Of a stretch of DNA of 11,641 nt, positions 7,113-11,641 are shown piece after piece. Origin of the DNA: an uncultured Gammaproteobacteria bacterium. GTDB lineage: Bacteria; Pseudomonadota; Gammaproteobacteria; GCA-001735895. The position numbers and the translations under genes are program-made. Below the pieces are notes generated by a model. The model was given only the letters and a program-made list of their open reading frames with translations, had not been told where the DNA came from and did not search any database. Position 1 is the stretch's first letter, and the number at the start of each line of letters is the position of its first letter. Location of the stretch: the NCBI GenBank assembly GCA_937980285.1, contig CALJQI010000206.1:1-11641 (forward strand). The letters run 5' to 3'.

Positions 7113-7255
7113 CGGCCAGGACTGGCAGGCAGGTTTTTAATGACTAAATCGCCGGCGGCGATTATGGATAGGTCCGGGCGCAGCCGCGCAGGGGCGGGGC
7201 GCGGAACTGCGCCGAATAACTCGCCGTGCTGCAAATCATATGAACGGTAAAGCAT
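7109..7255 (-). CDS. Possible 48-aa small ORF overlapping the prmA start
   Basis: An ATG at 7255 opens 48 codons ending in a TGA that shares two bases with the prmA ATG (ATGA arrangement). It starts MLYRSYDLQHGELF, has a Pro/Arg-rich centre (VPRPAPARLRPD) and ends NLPASPGR. I recognise no family. The only purine-rich ribosome-binding-like stretch (GAGGAA) lies too far upstream, about 15-20 bases before the ATG. Codon use is mixed, without the strong GC-third-position bias of the neighbours. The ORF reads through both inverted repeats of this gap. It could be a leader peptide or coupling ORF for prmA, or a chance frame; the evidence for expression is weak. Confidence 0.15.
   Translation of the reverse strand: MLYRSYDLQHGELFGAVPRPAPARLRPDLSIIAAGDLVIKNLPASPGR
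7147..7163 (-). other. Short perfect hairpin upstream of prmA
   Basis: A 7-base perfect inverted repeat (AATCGCC / GGCGATT) flanks a 3-base loop, 34 bases before the prmA ATG. In the minus-strand transcript it is followed by TAG, giving only three consecutive U, too few for a good intrinsic terminator. It could be a weak terminator or attenuator of accBC read-through, or a structure affecting prmA translation. It lies downstream of the longer hairpin at 7177-7213. Confidence 0.35.
7177..7213 (-). other. Strong GC-rich hairpin between accC and prmA
   Basis: GGCGCAG (7177-7183) pairs with CTGCGCC (7207-7213), and directly inside it CCGCGC (7184-7189) pairs with GCGCGG (7199-7204). This makes a 13-pair stem, nearly all G-C, with a 2-base bulge and a 9-base loop. 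No U-run follows on either strand, so it is not a classical intrinsic terminator. By position it could protect the 3' end of the aroQ-accBC message, mark an mRNA processing point, or pause transcription before prmA. Confidence 0.5.
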
Positions 7256-7330
7256 GACTGATAAACGCTATTCCTCTCTGCAGCGGTGCTATTACCCTGT
7301 TTATAGCGCCGCCCTGGTACAAGCTGCCTT

Positions 7331-8674
7331 CTAATCGATGCCGAGTTTTTTCTCGAGGTAGTGTATGTCGGTGCCGCCGGCGGCGAAATTGCCGTCGCTG
7401 AGGATGTCCTTTTGCAGATCGATATTGGTCTTGATGCCTTCGATGACGATTTCGGACAATGCGCCATTCATGCGGGCGATTGCCGATTCGCGCGAACTGC
7501 CATAGGTAATCAGCTTGCCGATCATCGAATCGTAGTATGGCGGAACCGTGTAGCCATTGTAGATATGCGAATCCATGCGCACGCCAGGCCCGCCGGGCGC
7601 ATGGTAAAGCGTGATCTTGCCCGGCGACGGCAGGAAGGTCCTGGAATCCTCGGCATTGATGCGGCATTCGATCGCGTGCCCCTGGATTTGTATGTCTTCC
7701 TGCTTGTAGCGCAGCGGGTTGCCCGATGCGACCGAAATCTGCTCCTTGATGATATCGACCCAGGTGATCATTTCGGTCACCGGGTGTTCAACCTGGACCC
7801 GCGTATTCATCTCGATGAAGTAGAACTCGCCGTTTTCGTAAAGAAACTCGAAGGTACCGGCGCCTTCGTACCCCATTTTGACGCAGGCCGCGGCGCAACG
7901 CGATCCGATTTCGGCTCGCTGTTCGGCGCTGATGCCGGGGGCCGGAGCTTCTTCCACTCCCTTCTGGTGGCGGCGCTGCATCGAGCAGTCGCGTTCGCCC
8001 AGGTGTATGGCGTTGCCGTGCGAATCGGCCATGACCTGAATTTCGATATGGCGCGGGGCGCCGAGAAATTTTTCCATGTAGACGGTGTCGTTGTTGAACG
8101 CCGCCGCCGCTTCGGACTTGGTTAACTGGATCGAGTTCAGCAGGCTGCCTTCGGCGTGCACCACGCGCATGCCGCGGCCGCCGCCGCCACCGGCGGCCTT
8201 GATGATGACCGGGTAGCCGATTTTGCGACCGAGTTCGATATTCCGGTCCTTGTCGTCGTCCAGCGGACCGTCCGAACCGGGCACCGTCGGCACGCCGGCG
8301 GCTTTCATCGCCTTGATGGCCGCCACCTTGTCACCCATGGTGCGAATCGCCGCCGCGCTGGGGCCGATGAACTTGAAGCCGCTCGATTCCACCTGTTCGG
8401 CAAACTCGGCGTTTTCCGACAGAAAACCGTAGCCGGGATGGATACCGTCGGCGTTGGTCAGTTCGGCGGCACAGATGATTGCGGGGATGTTGAGATAACT
8501 CTCCAGAGAGGATGCCGGCCCGACACAAACGGATTCGTCGGCTAGCCTCACGTGCTTGAGGTCACGGTCCGCGGTGGAGTGGGCCGCGACCGTCTTGATG
8601 TCCATTTCACGGCAGGCGCGCAGAATCCTCAATGCGATTTCGCCGCGGTTGGCGATCAGAATTTTTTCGAGCAT
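7331..8674 (-). CDS. accC: Acetyl-CoA carboxylase, biotin carboxylase subunit
   Basis: Uses ATP and bicarbonate to carboxylate the biotin on AccB, the first half-reaction of malonyl-CoA formation for fatty acid synthesis. The product is 447 aa (E. coli 449). The numbering matches the E. coli enzyme exactly at the known active-site residues: Lys116 (MGDKV), Lys159 with the ATP-grasp glycine loop KAAGGGGGRGMR, His209 (RHIEIQ), Lys238 in CSMQRRHQKGVEEAPAPG, Glu276, Glu288, Asn290 and Arg292 in IEMNTRVQVEHPVTE, and Arg338. The N-terminus is KILIANRGEIALRI. A good Shine-Dalgarno GGGAGA (8680-8685) sits 5 bases before the ATG and confirms the start. It lies 15 bases after accB, as in the usual accBC operon. 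Confidence 0.99.
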   Translation of the reverse strand: MLEKILIANRGEIALRILRACREMDIKTVAAHSTADRDLKHVRLADESVCVGPASSLESYLNIPAIICAAELTNADGIHPGYGFLSENAEFAEQVESSGFKFIGPSAAAIRTMGDKVAAIKAMKAAGVPTVPGSDGPLDDDKDRNIELGRKIGYPVIIKAAGGGGGRGMRVVHAEGSLLNSIQLTKSEAAAAFNNDTVYMEKFLGAPRHIEIQVMADSHGNAIHLGERDCSMQRRHQKGVEEAPAPGISAEQRAEIGSRCAAACVKMGYEGAGTFEFLYENGEFYFIEMNTRVQVEHPVTEMITWVDIIKEQISVASGNPLRYKQEDIQIQGHAIECRINAEDSRTFLPSPGKITLYHAPGGPGVRMDSHIYNGYTVPPYYDSMIGKLITYGSSRESAIARMNGALSEIVIEGIKTNIDLQKDILSDGNFAAGGTDIHYLEKKLGID

Positions 8675-8689
8675 GCTGGTCTCCCGGAC

Positions 8690-9130
8690 CTACTCGATAA
8701 TAAACAGCACCTGGTCGAATTCGACCGGGCTGCCGTTTTCGACCAGGATGGAGCGCACCGTGCCGGCCTTGTCGGCTTCGATCTGGTTCATCATTTTCAT
8801 CGCTTCGATAATGCACAGGGTATCGCCGACACTGACCTGCTGACCCTGGGTCACGAAAGGTCCCGAGGTTGGCGAAGCCGCGGCATAGAAAGTACCGACC
8901 ATCGGCGATTTGACCTGGTGCCCTGTTTCGACCGGGGGTGTTTCCGCCGCGGGTGCCGCCGCCAGCGCCGCGGGCGCGGCGAGCTGGGTCGGGGCGGGCG
9001 CGATGGTTTGCGCGATTGCCGATGTCTGGCGGCTGATTCTTACCGATTCTTCGCCTTCCTTGATTTCGAGTTCGGCGATGCCCGATTCCTCGAGCAGTTC
9101 GATGAGTTTTTTGACCTTGCGGATATCCAT
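8690..9130 (-). CDS. accB: Acetyl-CoA carboxylase biotin carboxyl carrier protein
   Basis: Carries the covalent biotin that shuttles carboxylate from AccC to the carboxyltransferase (AccAD, not in this window). The product is 146 aa (E. coli 156). The N-terminal part MDIRKVKKLIELLEESGIAELEIKEG, shortened here to its start MDIRKVKKLIELLEESGI, is typical. A flexible Ala/Pro-rich linker covers about 36-70. The biotinyl domain contains SPMVGTFYAAASPTSGPFV, which includes the thumb region, and the biotinylation motif EAMKMMN with Lys112. It ends VLFIIE. The start follows the aroQ stop after one base (TAATATG). A purine-rich AGAGAA in the end of aroQ may serve as the ribosome-binding site. Confidence 0.99.
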   Translation of the reverse strand: MDIRKVKKLIELLEESGIAELEIKEGEESVRISRQTSAIAQTIAPAPTQLAAPAALAAAPAAETPPVETGHQVKSPMVGTFYAAASPTSGPFVTQGQQVSVGDTLCIIEAMKMMNQIEADKAGTVRSILVENGSPVEFDQVLFIIE

Positions 9131-9131
9131 A

Positions 9132-9593
9132 TTATTCGGTTCTCTGTTTTACGGATTGTTTGCAATGAATGACAGCCGCTTCCAGCGCCAGCAGGTAACT
9201 GGTCTTGCCAAAACCGCTGACGACGCCGAGCGCAATGTCGGAAAGATAAGAGTGCATTCTGAATTCTTCGCGCGCATAGACATTGGACAAATGGGTCTCG
9301 ATGAATGGAATGCGGGTGGCCAGAAATGCATCCCGGATGGCTACGCTGGTATGGGTGTAAGCCGCCGGATTGATAATGATGAAGTCGACCTGGTTGTTAG
9401 CCGCCTGTTGTATGCAGCTGACGATTTCACCCTCGTTGTTGGACTGAAAGGTCTGCAGATTGACGCCGTTTTGCTGCGCCATCTGGCTCAGGTTCTGGTT
9501 GATGGCGTCCAGCGTATCGGCGCCGTAAACCTCGGGCTCGCGGCTGCCCAACAGGTTCAGGTTGGGGCCGTGGATGACCAGAACGTTAGCCAT
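9132..9593 (-). CDS. aroQ: Type II 3-dehydroquinate dehydratase
   Basis: Third step of the shikimate pathway: converts 3-dehydroquinate to 3-dehydroshikimate. It belongs to the small dodecameric type II family, unrelated to AroD. The product is 153 aa, the usual length. Motifs: VIHGPNLNLLGSREPEVYG with the flexible-lid Arg18 and the catalytic Tyr23, FQSNNEGEIV, INPAAYTHTSVAIRDA with Asn75 and the catalytic His81, and ETHLSNVYAREEFR with His101 and Arg112. The ATG at 9593 gives the canonical N-terminus; no strong ribosome-binding site is visible. It heads an aroQ-accB-accC unit, with 138 bases separating it from the thioredoxin-like gene upstream, where any promoter should lie. Confidence 0.98.
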   Translation of the reverse strand: MANVLVIHGPNLNLLGSREPEVYGADTLDAINQNLSQMAQQNGVNLQTFQSNNEGEIVSCIQQAANNQVDFIIINPAAYTHTSVAIRDAFLATRIPFIETHLSNVYAREEFRMHSYLSDIALGVVSGFGKTSYLLALEAAVIHCKQSVKQRTE

Positions 9594-9731
9594 TATCGAT
9601 TACTATCTACCGTGCCGTGAATATGCGCGGATTTTCACATATCGGCAAAATAGAGTCCAGTTTTAGTCAGATATCGGCCAGATTGGCGAAGTTGGCAACA
9701 AAATTTTTATAAATGTCGCTTTGTCAACGAC
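9594..9731 (-). promoter_or_regulatory. Upstream region of aroQ-accBC with 11-base direct repeats
   Basis: This AT-richer 138-base gap is the most likely site of the aroQ-accBC promoter. On the minus strand it has a perfect TTGACA (9722-9727) next to TTTATAAAAATTTT, but no good -10 at 16-18 bases. A TTGCCA (5/6 to a -35) lies further in, with only GATATC at 17 bases. Two 11-base direct repeats with one mismatch, CACATATCGGC (9636-9646) and CAGATATCGGC (9668-9678), begin 32 bases apart, about three helical turns. This suggests a two-site operator but matches no regulator I can name. No terminator hairpin is seen for the dsbD unit. Confidence 0.3.
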
Positions 9732-10268
9732 TTACAGGGCCTTTTCCAGCTGCGCGCGCAGCGTTTGCAGCGATACTTCGCCATTGTGCTGGTAAATAAT
9801 TTGCAGATTGCGGTCGAGAAGCGCGGTATAGGGCAGGCTGCCGCTGGGATTTCCCAGCGCCGCGCTGTACATCGCGGTGCGGTTGGCGGACAGGAACAGC
9901 GGGTAGTTGATGCCGTACTCGGTCGCGAATTCCCGCACCTGCGGCTTGCCGTCGAATGCGATACCGAGTACGCGCACGTCGCGCTCGGCATACTCGTTCT
10001 GAATCTGGATCAGGCTCGGGATTTCACGCCGGCAGGGGGCGCACCACGGCGCCCAGAAGTTGACCAGCAGGAAGTCACCTTTCCAGTCGTCGAAAACCGT
10101 CTGCCGATCCTCGAGGTCGGTCAGCGGTACGGCATGCAATTCTAGCGGCGCCTGGCTCGAGGCCGCAGGGGACTTCGCGATCCCGGGCTGCAGGTATTCG
10201 TACAGAAGAAAGCCGCCCAGCGCCGAAACCAGCGCCACGGCGGCCAGTATCAGGCCGTTGCGATTCAC
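9732..10268 (-). CDS. TlpA/ResA-like membrane-anchored thioredoxin-fold protein
   Basis: Probable periplasmic thiol-disulfide oxidoreductase of 178 aa. An uncleaved N-terminal anchor (about 5-25, GLILAAVALVSALGGFLLY) precedes an AhpC-TSA/redoxin-type thioredoxin fold. The active site is WCAPC (Cys76, Cys79) in NFWAPWCAPCRREIP. The cis-proline is Pro146 in GSLPYTALLD. Start is the GTG at 10268, overlapping the dsbD stop as GTGA, so it is translationally coupled to dsbD. The pairing suggests it is reduced by DsbD and passes electrons to a periplasmic substrate. ResA/CcmG-like apocytochrome reduction is one option, but no cytochrome biogenesis gene is visible here. No strong ribosome-binding site is seen, which fits coupling. 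Confidence 0.92.
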   Translation of the reverse strand: MNRNGLILAAVALVSALGGFLLYEYLQPGIAKSPAASSQAPLELHAVPLTDLEDRQTVFDDWKGDFLLVNFWAPWCAPCRREIPSLIQIQNEYAERDVRVLGIAFDGKPQVREFATEYGINYPLFLSANRTAMYSAALGNPSGSLPYTALLDRNLQIIYQHNGEVSLQTLRAQLEKAL

Positions 10269-11641
10269 TGGAAAGTGGCGTTGACGTGGGCCGCGAACTG
10301 GTCTCCCGACATTTCACCGACGACCCGGCGATTGCGGATTTCACGGCCCTCGGCATCGAAGAACAGAATCGCCGGCGGTCCGTAAATTCCCAGCGAGGTC
10401 ATCAGCTCGGTATCGATGCTGTCGTTGTCGGTGACGTCGGCCTGCAGCGCGGTCACTTTTTCGAGCGCGGCCAGCACTTGCGGATGGGTGAAAGCGTATT
10501 TTTCCATTTCCTTGCAGGAGATACACCAGTCGGCGTAAAAGTCGAGCATGGTTTCGCGGTTTTGCCGTACCGAATCGTTCAGCGCCAGTTGTAATCCGTC
10601 GCGGCCCTTGACCTGGCGAAAGGTCAGGTGCTGCTGGCTTTGTCCGGCGCCGCCCGACGAGGCGCTGAGTCCGCGTAACGGCTGGATCAAATCGTTGCTA
10701 CCCGCGGCCGCGCCGATCAGGTAGGCGACACCGTAAACCAGGATCAGCAGGCCCAGCGACTTGGATAAGCGCCGCCAGCCCGAAGCCGCCTCGCCGAGCG
10801 AATCGAGCGCGCCCATGTAAATCGCCGAGGCGATCAGCAGCGCCGCGATCAGCGCCATGGTAATGCCGACCGGCAGTATCCGTTCCAGCAGCCAGATCGC
10901 GACCCCGAGCAGGACCACGCCGAACACGGCCTTGACGCTGTCCATCCAGCCGCCGGCGCGCGGCAGCAGCTTACCCGCCGAGGTGCCTATCAGCAGCAGC
11001 GGCACGCCCATGCCGAGGCCCAGCGCGAACAGCGCCAGGCCGCCGAGCAGCCAGTCCTGGGTTTGCGAAATGAAGATCAGCGCACCGACCAGCGGCGCGG
11101 TGATGCAGGGCCCGACGATGATTGCCGAAAAAAAGCCCATCAGGCCGACGCCGATCAGCGTGCCGCCCTGCTGGCTGTTGCTGATGGCGGTCAGGCGAGA
11201 CTGGATCGCGTTCGGCATCTGCAATTCGTAAAAGCCGAACATCGATAGCGACAGCAGCACGAATACGGCGGCAAAACCGCTCAGGATGACCGGGTCCTGG
11301 AACCAGATCTGGATATTGAACTCGGCGCCGTAGTAACCGACGATCGCGCCGGCCGTGGCGTAGGTAACCGCCATCGCCAGAACGTAAATCAGCGACAGCA
11401 GGAAGGCCTTGCGAGTGGTAATGGTTTCCCCCTGGCCGGCAATAATGCTGGACAGGATCGGTATCATCGGGAATACACAGGGGGTGAAGGTGAGCCCGAT
11501 GCCGGCGAGGAAAAACAGGCCCACAACCAGCAGCAGGCTCTCGTCCTTCAACAGGTTCGCGAACTGCTCCTGTTCCGACACCGCGGTCGATGCATCGCCA
11601 GGCTGAGCGCTGACCGCGGCCATGGCAGCGCCGCCGGCGTC
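10265..11641 (-). CDS. dsbD: Thiol:disulfide interchange protein DsbD, 5' end cut by window edge
   Basis: Inner-membrane protein that moves electrons from cytoplasmic thioredoxin to periplasmic partners. The frame is open to the right edge. Counting from an internal Met at 11623, the membrane domain holds the redox cysteines Cys49 in FTPCVFPMIP and Cys173 in VGPCITAPLVGAL. They are 124 residues apart, against 122 in E. coli (C163/C285). About eight hydrophobic segments follow the usual layout. The C-terminal thioredoxin-like domain has DFYADWCISCKEME (Cys367, Cys370) and GPPAILFFDAEG, with a Gly-Pro-Pro cis-proline loop. The missing part is the signal peptide and most of the N-terminal periplasmic domain. 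The visible six codons before the internal Met are Ala/Gly-rich, consistent with a linker. The stop overlaps the GTG of the TlpA-like gene. Confidence 0.96.
   Translation of the reverse strand, partial: DAGGAAMAAVSAQPGDASTAVSEQEQFANLLKDESLLLVVGLFFLAGIGLTFTPCVFPMIPILSSIIAGQGETITTRKAFLLSLIYVLAMAVTYATAGAIVGYYGAEFNIQIWFQDPVILSGFAAVFVLLSLSMFGFYELQMPNAIQSRLTAISNSQQGGTLIGVGLMGFFSAIIVGPCITAPLVGALIFISQTQDWLLGGLALFALGLGMGVPLLLIGTSAGKLLPRAGGWMDSVKAVFGVVLLGVAIWLLERILPVGITMALIAALLIASAIYMGALDSLGEAASGWRRLSKSLGLLILVYGVAYLIGAAAGSNDLIQPLRGLSASSGGAGQSQQHLTFRQVKGRDGLQLALNDSVRQNRETMLDFYADWCISCKEMEKYAFTHPQVLAALEKVTALQADVTDNDSIDTELMTSLGIYGPPAILFFDAEGREIRNRRVVGEMSGDQFAAHVNATFQ

Noticed and set aside
7361..8125. Plus-strand open frame of 254 codons opposite accC
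   Set aside because: Antisense shadow of accC; low-complexity Asp/Arg/Gly-rich translation typical of reversed high-GC codons.
8552..9620. Plus-strand frames of 206 and 236 codons opposite accC-accB-aroQ
   Set aside because: They overlap each other and three certain genes on the other strand; no recognisable domain, and the second simply reverses the AccB and AroQ codons.
1..11641. Mobile element, CRISPR array, tRNA or rRNA
   Set aside because: I saw no terminal inverted repeats with a transposase, no regularly spaced repeats, and no tRNA or rRNA signature sequence; nearly all the window is accounted for by conserved minus-strand genes.

Overview
This window carries a conserved proteobacterial housekeeping block, with every confident gene on the minus strand. 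Transcription therefore runs from the right edge to the left: dsbD (5' cut), a TlpA-like thioredoxin, aroQ, accB, accC, prmA, a zinc-ribbon/DUF3426 membrane protein, a SulP anion transporter, dusB, fis, purH and purD (3' cut). The adjacent dusB-fis and purH-purD pairs, GC-rich third codon positions and protein motifs close to E. coli and Pseudomonas families point to a gammaproteobacterium. The order cannot be told from this window. I see no insertion sequence, phage gene, CRISPR array, tRNA or rRNA.

Right part (9732-11641): dsbD and a membrane-anchored thioredoxin-like protein overlap by 4 bases (GTGA). Together they look like a unit that carries reducing power from the cytoplasm to the periplasm. 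Middle part (7331-9593): aroQ, accB and accC are almost contiguous (gaps of 1 and 15 bases) and supply type II dehydroquinase plus the biotin carrier and biotin carboxylase subunits of acetyl-CoA carboxylase. A 218-base gap with two strong inverted repeats and a possible 48-codon ORF separates accC from prmA, the L11 methyltransferase gene. prmA is followed 9 bases later by the zinc-ribbon/DUF3426 gene.

Left part (1-5429): a 139-base gap with a nested set of inverted repeats precedes a SulP/SLC26-type transporter. Its stop overlaps the first possible start of dusB, and dusB overlaps fis by 4 bases, so sulP-dusB-fis reads as one coupled unit. A perfect TATAAT lies between fis and purH, so purH-purD may also have their own promoter.

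The genes are mostly core metabolism and translation: fatty acid, aromatic and purine synthesis, tRNA and ribosome modification, and a nucleoid regulator. The least ordinary points are the SulP gene placed at the head of the dusB-fis unit, its cysteine-bearing C-terminal tail, the foldable leader before it, and the hairpin/small-ORF region before prmA. I found no clear evidence of a wholly new multi-gene system.
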